From assembly GCF_030532195.1 (NCBI RefSeq), contig NZ_JAUNLP010000003.1:1-64000 (forward strand): a stretch of DNA of 64,000 nucleotides, in the 5' to 3' direction. This document shows, one piece after another, positions 56,328 through 64,000 of the stretch; position 1 is the stretch's first letter, and each line of letters starts with the position of its first letter. The notes under the pieces are model-generated. The model was not told the origin of the DNA, did not search any database, and saw nothing but the letters and a program-made list of their open reading frames with translations. A program made the position numbers and the translations under genes. Source of the DNA: Corynebacterium sp. GTDB taxonomy: Bacteria; Actinomycetota; Actinomycetes; Mycobacteriales; Mycobacteriaceae.

Positions 56328-56741
56328 TTCTCTCCCGTCCCTCAACCAGCGGAAACTGGCTGAAAACGCGTGCAGGTTTTCGGTTTAGGCGCCTACGAAG
56401 CACCGCCTTCGCGCTTAACGACGAGTGCGGAGACCGCAACACCAACGTAATTACTTCACCATACAAAGTGATTGGCCTCACATTAGTACGTCAATGCCCG
56501 TGGTGAAAATCACCGCTTTGTCGAAATTCTCAAAATATTTTCCCCATTTTGTCGATAGCGTGCGACACTACACATCACCCAAAGTGAGGGGCACCACATC
56601 TTTTGGTGTGGAATCTAATTCCAGATTTTTGCCGTCACTTGTGGGCACATGCCTAATAAAGCTCGTCAGCGGGAGAAACCTCTCGCGCCTGATACTCCTT
56701 CCATGTGCCCGGACGCCAAGCCCTGTCGAAAGGAGTAACTC
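56328..56741. promoter_or_regulatory. Divergent control region permease / gabT
   Basis: 414 bases without a supported gene. It contains a GlxR-like site AGTGA-N6-TCACA (56467-56482, one mismatch), a perfect inverted repeat GGTGA-AAA-TCACC (56502-56514), two direct repeats TTTGTCGA 31 bases apart (56517-56524 and 56548-56555), and an inverted repeat CACCA-N7-TGGTG (56592-56608). Any of the last three could be the operator of the nearby PucR-type regulator. Confidence 0.55.
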
Positions 56742-58142
56742 GTGACTGAAGTGCTGACCAGCCATGAAACCACCGTCAATAGCGCTACCGCCGAGTCCGC
56801 CGCTGTCCGCATCGATGGCGCAATTGAGCAATCCCGTCACCTCGCTACCGAAATTCCAGGACCTCGCTCCCGCGCTCTGACCGCCCGCGCGGCCAAGGCG
56901 CTGCCGCAGGGGCTGGGGTATTCCCAGCAAACCTGGGCCTACCGCGCAGGTGGCGGCATCGTTGAAGATGTCGATGGCAATCGACTGATTGACCTCGGTT
57001 CAGGTATCGCCACAACTACCGTGGGTAACGCCAACCCCAAGGTAGCGGCCGCAATTTCCGACCAGGCACAGCGTCTGACGCACACCTGCTTCCTCAACCA
57101 GCCGTACGAGGGCTACCTGGCGGTATGTGAGAAACTCTGCGAGATTACACCGGGCAACCATGAAAAGCGCGCAGCGCTGTTCTCCACTGGTGCCGAAGCG
57201 CTGGAGAATGCCGTGAAGTACGCCCGCGCTGCCACCGGAAAACCTGGAGTGGTTGTCTTTGACCACGCCTTCCACGGTCGCACCAACATGACCATGGCGA
57301 TGACCGCCAAGAACAACCCCTACAAGCAGTCCTTCGGCCCTTTCCCAGGCGAGGTCTACCGCACTCCGAGCCCATACGCCTACCGCTACCCAGGCACCCC
57401 GCAGCAGGCCGCCGACAATGCATTGAACCAGCTCAAGCTGATTGTCGATGCGCAGGTCGGCGCCGACAACATCGCCTGTATCGTGCTCGAGCCCATTCAA
57501 GGTGAGGGCGGCTTCATCGTGCCGCCAGCGGGCTTCATAAAGAAGCTGACTGAGTTCTGTGCTGACCGCCAGATTCTTTTCGTCGCCGATGAGGTGCAAA
57601 CCGGTATCGCTCGCACCGGTGACATGTTCGCCTGTGAACACGAGGGAATCGTCCCGGATCTGATGACCCTGGCCAAGGGGCTCGGCGGTGGTATGCCCAT
57701 CTCCGCTGTCGTCGGCCGCGCTGAAATCATGGATGCCGCGCACCGCGGCGGTATCGGTGGCACCTACGCCGGCAATCCGGTCGCCTGTGCTGCTGCCCTC
57801 GAGGTGCTGCGACAGTGCGAGGAGGACAACCTCCCAAAGCGAGCTCGTGAAATTGGCGAAATTATGACCACCCGCCTGCGTGCCGCAGCAGAGACCAACC
57901 CGGCCATCGGCGATGTGCGTGGTCGAGGTGCCATGATTGCTGCCGAAATCGTGGTTCCCGACTCGGACAAGACCCCCGATGCCGCGAAGGTGGCTGCCGT
58001 CGCGCGCGCCTGCGAAAACCACGGCGTGCTGGTCCTGACTGCGGGAACATTTGGAAACGTCCTGCGCTTCCTGCCACCACTGACAATTTCGGACGAACTT
58101 TTGCATGAGGCCTTCGACATCATCGTCGAGCAATTAGCTTAA
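56742..58142 (+). CDS. gabT: Omega-aminotransferase (4-aminobutyrate / 5-aminovalerate)
   Basis: 466 residues, class III aminotransferase. Substrate and PLP motifs: DLGSGIATTTVGN, FSTGAEALENAVKYAR, FDHAFHGRTNM, VLEPIQGEGGF, VADEVQTGIARTG and the PLP Lys in LMTLAKGLGGGMPISAVV. It moves the terminal amino group of GABA or 5-aminovalerate to 2-oxoglutarate. With glutaryl-CoA dehydrogenase and CoA-transferase homologues next to it, the 5-aminovalerate (DavT) role is likely. GTG start at 56742 with AAAGGAG before it. Confidence 0.9.
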   Translation: MTEVLTSHETTVNSATAESAAVRIDGAIEQSRHLATEIPGPRSRALTARAAKALPQGLGYSQQTWAYRAGGGIVEDVDGNRLIDLGSGIATTTVGNANPKVAAAISDQAQRLTHTCFLNQPYEGYLAVCEKLCEITPGNHEKRAALFSTGAEALENAVKYARAATGKPGVVVFDHAFHGRTNMTMAMTAKNNPYKQSFGPFPGEVYRTPSPYAYRYPGTPQQAADNALNQLKLIVDAQVGADNIACIVLEPIQGEGGFIVPPAGFIKKLTEFCADRQILFVADEVQTGIARTGDMFACEHEGIVPDLMTLAKGLGGGMPISAVVGRAEIMDAAHRGGIGGTYAGNPVACAAALEVLRQCEEDNLPKRAREIGEIMTTRLRAAAETNPAIGDVRGRGAMIAAEIVVPDSDKTPDAAKVAAVARACENHGVLVLTAGTFGNVLRFLPPLTISDELLHEAFDIIVEQLA

Positions 58143-58159
58143 AAGCCAACCGACATTCC

Positions 58160-58210
58160 CCCAGCCAATTTTCTTTTTCTAAGGGGGCTGGGTCACGGCT
58201 TTAAGCCCCC
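58160..58210. other. Two mutually exclusive hairpins between gabT and gcdH
   Basis: CCCAGCC (58160-58166) can pair with GGCTGGG (58186-58192), or GGGGGCT (58183-58189) can pair with AGCCCCC (58204-58210), but not both because they share bases. The second is followed by ACGTTTTA. This is an attenuator-like arrangement or a simple terminator. Confidence 0.45.
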
Positions 58211-58251
58211 ACGTTTTACATATTTCTGCAGCTAGGAGCGTGAAAATTACT

Positions 58252-59418
58252 ATGGCTACCTTTACTCCCACTCAGCTTATCGGTCTGGACAACATGCTGA
58301 CTCTCGAGGAGCGCCAGATCCGCGACACTGTGCGCGAGTTCTGCGACCGCGACCTGCGTCCGCATATTGAAGACTGGTTTGAAGACCACACCATCCCACG
58401 CGATCTGGGTCCGGTATTTGGCCAGATGGGCGTGCTGGGCATGCATCTCGACGGCTACGGTTGCGCCGGTACCTCCGCAGTCGCATACGGCCTGGCCTGC
58501 ATGGAGCTCGAGGCCGTTGACTCAGGTCTGCGCTCGTTTGTCTCCGTACAGGGCTCGCTGGCCATGTTCGCCATCCACCACTGGGGCTCCGAGGAACAGA
58601 AAAAGCACTGGCTGCCGCAGATGGCCGCCGGCAAGGCCATCGGCTGCTTCGGGCTGACCGAGCCGGACTTCGGCTCCAACCCAGCGGGCATGCGCACCTA
58701 CGCAAAGCGCGACGGCGATGACTGGGTCATCTCCGGCACCAAGATGTGGATCACCAACGGTTCGCTTGCCGATGTCGCCGTGGTCTGGGCAAAGACTGAC
58801 GACGGCTACGCCGGCTTCCTCGTAGAAAAGGGCACCCCGGGCTTCACCACGCACGACATCGAGCGCAAGATGTCGCTGCGCGCCTCCATCACCTCAGAGT
58901 TGGTGCTGGACAATGTCCGCGTGCCGGACTCCGCTCGCCTGCCGGAGGTCAATTCCCTGCGTGGCCCGCTGTCCTGCCTGAATGAGGCTCGCTTCGGCAT
59001 CATGTTCGGTGCCCTCGGCGCTGCTCGCGACTGCATCGACCAGACTCTGGCCTACGTCCAGGAGCGCGAGGTCTTTGACAAGCCACTGTCCTCCTACCAG
59101 CTGACTCAGGCAAAACTGGCCGATATGGTGCTTGAGCTGGACAAGGGTATCCTGCTGGCTCTCCAGCTCGGTCGCCTAAAGGACGAGGGCAAGCTGCCGC
59201 ATGAGTCCATCTCGCTGGGCAAGCTGAACTCCACTCGTGAAGCAATCCAGATTGCTCGCACCTGCCGTACGCTGCTGGGTGCCTCTGGTATCACCACTGA
59301 GTACTCCCCAATCCGCCACGCCAACAACTTGGAATCCGTGCTTACCTACGAGGGCACCGCCGAGATGCACCAGCTCATCCTGGGTAATGCATTGACCGGA
59401 AAGGCAGCATTCCGGTGA
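58252..59418 (+). CDS. gcdH: Glutaryl-CoA dehydrogenase-like acyl-CoA dehydrogenase
   Basis: 388 residues from the ATG at 58252 (GTG 58240 possible; AGGAG lies 13 bases before the ATG). Acyl-CoA dehydrogenase fold with FAD segments CFGLTEPDFGSNP and WITNGSLADVAVVWAK. The GCDH-specific pattern VDSGLRSFVSVQGSL holds the Arg that reads the gamma-carboxylate. Also seen are GPLSCLNEARFG, LACLQLGRLKDEG-like LALQLGRLKDEGK, and NLESVLTYEGTAEMH with the catalytic Glu. It would oxidise and decarboxylate glutaryl-CoA to crotonyl-CoA. It overlaps gabD by 4 bases. Confidence 0.82.
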   Translation: MATFTPTQLIGLDNMLTLEERQIRDTVREFCDRDLRPHIEDWFEDHTIPRDLGPVFGQMGVLGMHLDGYGCAGTSAVAYGLACMELEAVDSGLRSFVSVQGSLAMFAIHHWGSEEQKKHWLPQMAAGKAIGCFGLTEPDFGSNPAGMRTYAKRDGDDWVISGTKMWITNGSLADVAVVWAKTDDGYAGFLVEKGTPGFTTHDIERKMSLRASITSELVLDNVRVPDSARLPEVNSLRGPLSCLNEARFGIMFGALGAARDCIDQTLAYVQEREVFDKPLSSYQLTQAKLADMVLELDKGILLALQLGRLKDEGKLPHESISLGKLNSTREAIQIARTCRTLLGASGITTEYSPIRHANNLESVLTYEGTAEMHQLILGNALTGKAAFR

Positions 59419-60872
59419 CAGAAACTCTTCGCAATTACATCAACGGCACCTGGATTGATGGCCAGGGCGAGGACCTCGAATCGGTTAACCCGGCATATCC
59501 GAGCAAGGTCGTGGCCATGGGTAACTTCGCAAGCGCCGCGCAGGTCGAAGACGCTATTGCCGCCGCCACCGATGCCGCAACCAGTTGGGCAGCCACTCCG
59601 TACGCGGGGCGCGCTCAGATTCTCTCGCGGGCAGCTGCAATCCTGCGTGACCACTCTGACGTATGGGGCCGCGAGCTCTCCGCAGAGGAGGGCAAGACCG
59701 CCCCAGAGGGTATCGGCGAGGTGCTCCGCGCCGCTTCCATTTTCGAATTCCAGGCTGCTGAGGCCGTGCGTGAAGCCGGCGAAATCTACCATTCCCCTCG
59801 CCCCGGCGAGCGCATCGAGGTTGTTCGCAAGCCCGTCGGTGTCGTCAGCATGATTACGCCGTTCAACTTCCCGATTGCCATTCCGGCATGGAAGGTGGCA
59901 CCGGCGCTAATCCACGGCAATACGGTTGTGTGGAAGCCGGCGCAGGCGGTTCCGCTGTTGGCGGTGCGCTTAACTCAGGCGCTCGCGGAGGCAGGACTTC
60001 CCGAGGGGGTATTGAACCTGGTCATCGCCCGTTCCCGAGACACCGAAGCCATGCTCACCGATTCACGTATCAGCGCACTGACGTTCACCGGTTCAACGTC
60101 GGTCGGCCGCAGCATCGCGTCGCAGTGTGCCGCAGTCGGAATCCCGGTGCAGGCCGAGATGGGTGGCAAGAATCCGGCAATCGTGCTGGCAGACGCGGAT
60201 CTTCCGCACGCCGCCACACAGGTTCTCAATGGCGCTTTCAACTCCACCGGTCAAAAGTGCACGGCAACCTCGCGCGTCGCGGTCGTCCGCGATATCGCCG
60301 ACGATTTCATCGCTGAGCTGCGGCGTCAGCTCGCCGACCGAGTCACGGGGGATCCGCTGCAAGAGGGCATCGCCATGGGGCCGATGGTCGATCGCCGTTC
60401 GCGTGACGACGTCCACGAGACCTTAACTCAGTCCGTACAGTCATCCGAGGCTGAGATTCTGACCGGTGGTGCCATTCCACAGATTGCAGGTTGCGAGGAT
60501 GGTTTCTTCCTCGAGCCGACCATCGTGCAGGTTCCGAATCGCGATCACCAATTGTGGAACGAAGAGCTCTTTGCTCCAGTGCTCAGTTTGCTCGTAGTTG
60601 ACGATGCCGCCGAGGCTTTCGATGCCGCTGAGTGTGGTCAGTATGGCCTATCCGCAGCCGTGTTTACGGACTCGCTGGCCGCGACCTTCGATGCCGTCGA
60701 CCGCCTGGATGTTGGCATTTTGCACGTCAACTCCGAGACCGCCGGCGCAGATCCGCACGTACCCTTCGGCGGCGTTGGTGCTTCTGGCCTGGGGCCGAAG
60801 GAGCAGGGCCGTGCCGCTCGGGCGTTTTTCACCCACACCACCACGGTGTACTTGGGGAGGTGGCCTCGATGA
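59415..60872 (+). CDS. gabD: Semialdehyde dehydrogenase (glutarate/succinate semialdehyde)
   Basis: 485 residues from a GTG overlapping the gcdH stop (GTGA). Aldehyde-dehydrogenase motifs: [40 protein letters not shown] with the catalytic Glu nearby, and [12 protein letters not shown] with the catalytic Cys. NAD(P)-dependent oxidation of glutarate or succinate semialdehyde is inferred from context. It overlaps the CoA-transferase gene by 4 bases (ATGA). Confidence 0.88.
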   Translation: MTETLRNYINGTWIDGQGEDLESVNPAYPSKVVAMGNFASAAQVEDAIAAATDAATSWAATPYAGRAQILSRAAAILRDHSDVWGRELSAEEGKTAPEGIGEVLRAASIFEFQAAEAVREAGEIYHSPRPGERIEVVRKPVGVVSMITPFNFPIAIPAWKVAPALIHGNTVVWKPAQAVPLLAVRLTQALAEAGLPEGVLNLVIARSRDTEAMLTDSRISALTFTGSTSVGRSIASQCAAVGIPVQAEMGGKNPAIVLADADLPHAATQVLNGAFNSTGQKCTATSRVAVVRDIADDFIAELRRQLADRVTGDPLQEGIAMGPMVDRRSRDDVHETLTQSVQSSEAEILTGGAIPQIAGCEDGFFLEPTIVQVPNRDHQLWNEELFAPVLSLLVVDDAAEAFDAAECGQYGLSAAVFTDSLAATFDAVDRLDVGILHVNSETAGADPHVPFGGVGASGLGPKEQGRAARAFFTHTTTVYLGRWPR

Positions 60873-62029
60873 CCGAAATGCCTTCCACCCCAGAGCCGGA
60901 CATGGCGAACACGGCGGAAACGGCTGGAAAGCCCAGCACTGGCGCCCTCGACGGCCTGGTAGTTGCGGATTTCTCCCGCGTACTGGCAGGGCCGTACGCC
61001 ACCATGATGATGGCGGACTTAGGTGCTGAGGTCATCAAGGTCGAGCGACCGGGCATCGGTGACGACACTCGCAGCTGGGGTCCTCCCTACGGTCCCGACG
61101 GACAGTCGACCTACTTCGCCGGAGTCAACCGTAATAAGCGTTCGGTTCCCATCGACTTGAGCAGTCAGGACGGCCTGGCCGCCGCCCGCGAGCTGTGTGC
61201 ACGTGCCGATGTTGTGATTGAGAATTTCCGTCCGGGCACAATGGCGCGGTTGGGGCTCAGCTACGAGGAGATTTCCAAGCACAACCCCGGTGTTATCTAC
61301 GCGTCCCTGTCGGGCTTCGGTGAGGACAAGGGCGCTCGGCTCGGCGGCTATGACCTGGTGGTTCAAGCCGTCGGCGGGTTGATGTCCGTTACCGGCAACG
61401 GCCCCGGCGAGGAGGTCAAAGTCGGTGTGGCGGTAGTCGATGTTCTCACCGGCTTGCACCTCGCATTTGGAATCATGGCGGCACTGCGCCACCGCGAGCG
61501 CACCGGAGTTGGGCAACAGGTCAAGACCGACCTCATGTCTTGTTCACTGTCTTCGCTGGTCAACCAGGCATCGGCCTTCTTGGGAGCCGGTAAAGTGGCG
61601 CGGCCAATGGGCAACAGGCATCCGTCGATAAGCCCGTACGAGGTCTACCCCACTGCCGACCGCAAGCTGGCTGTGGCGGGTGGCAATGACTCCATCTTCG
61701 TGCGTTTTGCGGCGGTGTTAGGGCGGCCGGAGCTCGCGCGCGATCCGCGCTTCGCCACTAACCACGCGCGTGTGGAAAATCGGGAGGAGTTGCGGGAAAT
61801 CATTACTGAGCTGCTCAGTCACAAGGGCGCGCAGGAATGGTTCGAGCTGCTTGCCGACGTCGGCGTGCCCGCAGGGCCGGTCAACAATGTGGAGGAGGCC
61901 TTCGCTTTTGCTGATGAGCTGGGACTTGCTCCCCGTGTTGAAATCGATGGTGTGCCAAGTGTGCGCAATCCGCTGATTTTTTCGGCGACACCGGCGACGT
62001 ATCGCACACCACCGCCGCGGCTGCAGTAG
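60869..62029 (+). CDS. Class III CoA-transferase, succinyl-CoA:glutarate type
   Basis: 386 residues from the ATG at 60869, with GGGGAGG upstream; it overlaps gabD by 4 bases. CaiB/BaiF family: DFSRVLAGPYATMMMADLGAEVIKVERP and catalytic-region VGVAVVDVLTGLHLAFG. The segments GDDTRSWGPPYG and FAGVNRNKRSVPIDL resemble human SUGCT, which makes glutaryl-CoA from glutarate using succinyl-CoA. That is the missing activation step before glutaryl-CoA dehydrogenase. It converges with the PucR gene at 54 bases. Confidence 0.8.
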   Translation: MTEMPSTPEPDMANTAETAGKPSTGALDGLVVADFSRVLAGPYATMMMADLGAEVIKVERPGIGDDTRSWGPPYGPDGQSTYFAGVNRNKRSVPIDLSSQDGLAAARELCARADVVIENFRPGTMARLGLSYEEISKHNPGVIYASLSGFGEDKGARLGGYDLVVQAVGGLMSVTGNGPGEEVKVGVAVVDVLTGLHLAFGIMAALRHRERTGVGQQVKTDLMSCSLSSLVNQASAFLGAGKVARPMGNRHPSISPYEVYPTADRKLAVAGGNDSIFVRFAAVLGRPELARDPRFATNHARVENREELREIITELLSHKGAQEWFELLADVGVPAGPVNNVEEAFAFADELGLAPRVEIDGVPSVRNPLIFSATPATYRTPPPRLQ

Positions 62030-62083
62030 CGCCACTGGGGCTGTGTCGACTGGGCTGAGCTAGGGCGGCTGAGTACGGCGGCC

Positions 62084-63685
62084 TCAGCTTTGGAAGCGGG
62101 CGGCTTTGAAGGCGAGCCATAATTCAGCTCGTAAATCGGGGTCGTCCATGCTTCTGCCGAGCACATCTTCCACCATATTCACCCTGCTCTTGGCCGTTTG
62201 GCGGTGAATACCAAGACTTTTTGCCATCGCCTCAAACCGACCATTGGTATCGATAAATGCGCGAGTGGCCGCCAGTAACTCAGTGCCGTGCGCGTCATCG
62301 TGATCGGCAAGCGCGCGGTGCGCACCATCGGTGAGCAAATTAACTGCCTCAGTGCCTGCCAGCGTGCTCAAAATAAGATCCGGCGCCGGCAGCTCTTCGA
62401 CACTGCGTACAGGTACGGCCAGCTGATTCTTCGGCACCGCCATGTGCGCCTGGCGCATGGACAGCGCAGCATGCGATAATGCCCCAGCACTGCCGATACC
62501 GATTCGCACCTGCGGGTTTTCAACACGAAGCCGCTGGTAGAGCGTGTTGACTGCAGTGCGCACAACCTTGTGACGCTGGCTGCCCTGCGCCAATACGGCA
62601 TAGCCCGCCTCCGCTGGCCTGAGCGCGTAGAGATAGTTCCAGCCGAGTCCCCGCAGAGATTCCGAAAACCGCAGCATATCGTGTGACTCCGCGGCTAAGC
62701 CAGTGATAAATAGCGCTGTGACCTGCGCATCTTCGCGGATTCCAAAGAGGGAAAGCTGTTCGGGCAGCGGCTGTTGACCGTTGAGAATTTGAATCAAGCA
62801 CTGCTGCCGCAATCGCTCTTCCGCCGCATGTACGGTCGCACTTCGCGATGTCGACAGCGAAATAATCGATGCTGCGAAACTGACAATGAAACGGTCAGGC
62901 TCATCGAAATTCCGCGCAGAATCGACAATCAATGCCCCTTGTCGGCTGCTGATGGAGTCCGCGCTGGCGCTAAAATGTCCGCCAAGTTGACCATGCAGTG
63001 GCGCAATGACCCGACTGCCGCGCGGGTGAATGACGGACCTGCCCACCTGCGGTGTATACAGGACTTCCGGCGCTACACGACGGAAAAGGGCATCATCATC
63101 CCGGCCCGGCCCAGGGCGGCCCTGCCGGGCATCATCACTGACCGACATGGACACTTTGTCACCGTGGCTATCAGTAACCACGACAGTTGCATTGAGATCC
63201 TGTGCCAAATGCTGCACCACTGCGTCGAGCCCACCGCGCAGCAATAACGTGACCAGCTCTGTCTGCGCTCGATTGAGCTCCGCTAATTGCTGGACACGAG
63301 CCTCAGCAATATCCTCCGCCACGGCCCGCACCACAGTGGAAAAAGCAGTGGTAGCAGCGACAGACATGACTGGAAAGCCCGTCGTTAAGCCATAATCAAC
63401 GATCGCTTGCGGTACAGAAGTCCACCGACCACCGGTGTCAATCGCCAGCGCGCAAGCACCTGCGCGATGCAGCGCTTCCACGTGGGCAATCTGCCCTTCT
63501 TTATCCGAGGGAAATTGATAGCCCGAGGTCAGCACGAGGGTGCCGGGAGCAATCCACTTGTCCGAGTCCTCCCGGTCAATGGCGTGAGCCCACTCAACTG
63601 GGGTGGCCTGCGCAGTCTCCTGGCCAGTAAGAAGCGTCAATCCCAGCTCTGGCCTGCGTGCCAGCGATGCAACGGTCAGTCTCAT
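62084..63685 (-). CDS. PucR-family transcriptional regulator
   Basis: About 533 residues from the ATG at 63685 (TTG 63688 just before). N-terminal PucR sensory domain (about 8-125: GLTLLTGQETAQATPVEWAHAIDRED and ALAIDTGGRW), a GGDEF-like middle, and a C-terminal HTH_30 (FEAMAKSLGIHRQTAKSRVNMVEDVLG). In this family amino-acid or purine-derived ligands activate catabolic genes. It lies between the CoA-transferase and the nitrilase-type gene, so it likely controls both runs. Confidence 0.88.
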   Translation of the reverse strand: MRLTVASLARRPELGLTLLTGQETAQATPVEWAHAIDREDSDKWIAPGTLVLTSGYQFPSDKEGQIAHVEALHRAGACALAIDTGGRWTSVPQAIVDYGLTTGFPVMSVAATTAFSTVVRAVAEDIAEARVQQLAELNRAQTELVTLLLRGGLDAVVQHLAQDLNATVVVTDSHGDKVSMSVSDDARQGRPGPGRDDDALFRRVAPEVLYTPQVGRSVIHPRGSRVIAPLHGQLGGHFSASADSISSRQGALIVDSARNFDEPDRFIVSFAASIISLSTSRSATVHAAEERLRQQCLIQILNGQQPLPEQLSLFGIREDAQVTALFITGLAAESHDMLRFSESLRGLGWNYLYALRPAEAGYAVLAQGSQRHKVVRTAVNTLYQRLRVENPQVRIGIGSAGALSHAALSMRQAHMAVPKNQLAVPVRSVEELPAPDLILSTLAGTEAVNLLTDGAHRALADHDDAHGTELLAATRAFIDTNGRFEAMAKSLGIHRQTAKSRVNMVEDVLGRSMDDPDLRAELWLAFKAARFQS

Positions 63686-63710
63686 CAACGAAGAATTACT
63701 CTACAACTTA

Positions 63711-64000
63711 CTAGCGATTGCGGATTTCCAGCACTGGAATTTCGTGCCGAGCACGGTCTATTTCTGTCAGATCCACGTCAGCCACAATCAGCTGCGGACC
63801 ATAACCGGCCGAGGCAATGACATCACCATCTGCGCCGACCAGCATCGAATGCCCAATTCCCGTCGGCCCTTCATTCTTGCCCGCAGCCTGTGCGCCACCT
63901 GGCCGTGCAGCACCGACTGCCGCTACGACACAGGTGGTATCCAACGCGCGGGCCGACACCAACGTCTGCCACTGCCGCACCTTGCCCGGACCGTCATTCC
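63711..64000 (-). CDS. Carbon-nitrogen hydrolase (nitrilase family), partial at window edge
   Basis: The C-terminal 96 residues only; the frame is open through the last base, so the start lies beyond 64000. The fragment NDGPGKVRQWQTLVSARALDTTCVVAAVG and the ending SMLVGADGDVIASAGYGPQLIVADVD are typical of the last part of nitrilase-superfamily amidases. The catalytic Glu, Lys and Cys lie outside. It reads toward pucR with a 25-base gap. DavA (5-aminovaleramidase) belongs to this superfamily and would fit the neighbouring pathway, but other amidases are equally possible. Confidence 0.75.
   Translation of the reverse strand, partial: NDGPGKVRQWQTLVSARALDTTCVVAAVGAARPGGAQAAGKNEGPTGIGHSMLVGADGDVIASAGYGPQLIVADVDLTEIDRARHEIPVLEIRNR

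Noticed and set aside
57000..58133. 377-codon frame opposite gabT
   Set aside because: Antisense to a PLP enzyme with all motifs present; treated as a shadow.
1..64000. tRNA, rRNA, insertion sequences or prophage genes
   Set aside because: No cloverleaf, rRNA stretch, transposase, terminal inverted repeats or integrase could be recognised on either strand.

Overview
The window is chromosomal DNA of a Corynebacterium. The gene order matches blocks I know from C. glutamicum: def, the CG3035-type N-acetylglutamate synthase and xthA; glnX-glnH-pknG followed by ackA-pta and fprA; the cys sulfate-assimilation cluster with fpr2; and purT, purA, pyrE, sseA and clpB. The GC-rich codon use and McbR, GlxR and HspR type operators agree. 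It is not C. glutamicum itself: the order is rearranged, there is a class I fructose-bisphosphate aldolase, and a glutarate-type catabolic cluster is present. I see no rRNA, tRNA, CRISPR array, prophage or insertion sequence.

Layout. 1-8.2 kb: a GCS2-type ligase, a lipoprotein, envelope and regulatory genes (LytR_C, DUF3263), def with the N-acetylglutamate synthase, an RDD protein, xthA, a MarR regulator and a small membrane protein. 8.2-15.3 kb: a Nudix gene, then the translationally coupled glnX-glnH-pknG operon (amino-acid sensing to the OdhI switch), an L,D-transpeptidase and a small acidic protein. 15.4-18.7 kb: pta-ackA and a 650-bp control region. 18.7-28.8 kb: a sulfate-reduction island cysZ / cysI-X-H-D-N-Y, bracketed by two same-direction ferredoxin-NADP reductase paralogues (fprA, fpr2) and carrying four perfect McbR boxes. 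28.9-37.8 kb: purine genes (phosphoribosyltransferase, purT, nucleoside hydrolase, purA), a GlpQ-like lipoprotein, two LppP/LprE-like proteins, a divergent kinase-like unknown and a DUF1707 protein. 37.9-50 kb: a FUSC transporter, DUF3151, a GH76 protein, an RNA methyltransferase, a YhhN protein, pyrE, a large acidic membrane protein, a rhodanese lacking its catalytic Cys, an SDR, a DUF222/HNH protein, a GNAT and a lipoprotein. 50-54.7 kb: clpB (HspR box), class I aldolase (GlxR box) and a TRIC-type channel. 54.8-64 kb: an amino-acid permease diverging from gabT, a glutaryl-CoA-dehydrogenase-like gene, an aldehyde dehydrogenase and a class III CoA-transferase, followed by a PucR regulator and the edge of a nitrilase-family gene.

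The last cluster reads as a route from a C5 omega-amino acid (5-aminovalerate) through glutarate semialdehyde, glutarate and glutaryl-CoA to crotonyl-CoA. The truncated nitrilase-type amidase at the right edge could be a DavA-like enzyme feeding it.

The most unusual genome-scale signal is an 11-base word, GCTTGACGACG, found 14 times in 64 kb on both strands. It lies in genes of unrelated function and in different reading frames, against about 0.03 expected by chance. A variant with T at position 5 occurs five more times. It looks like a dispersed DNA-level signal, not a protein motif. Short exact or near-exact tandem duplications (10-18 bp) also recur in spacers and in disordered protein segments.
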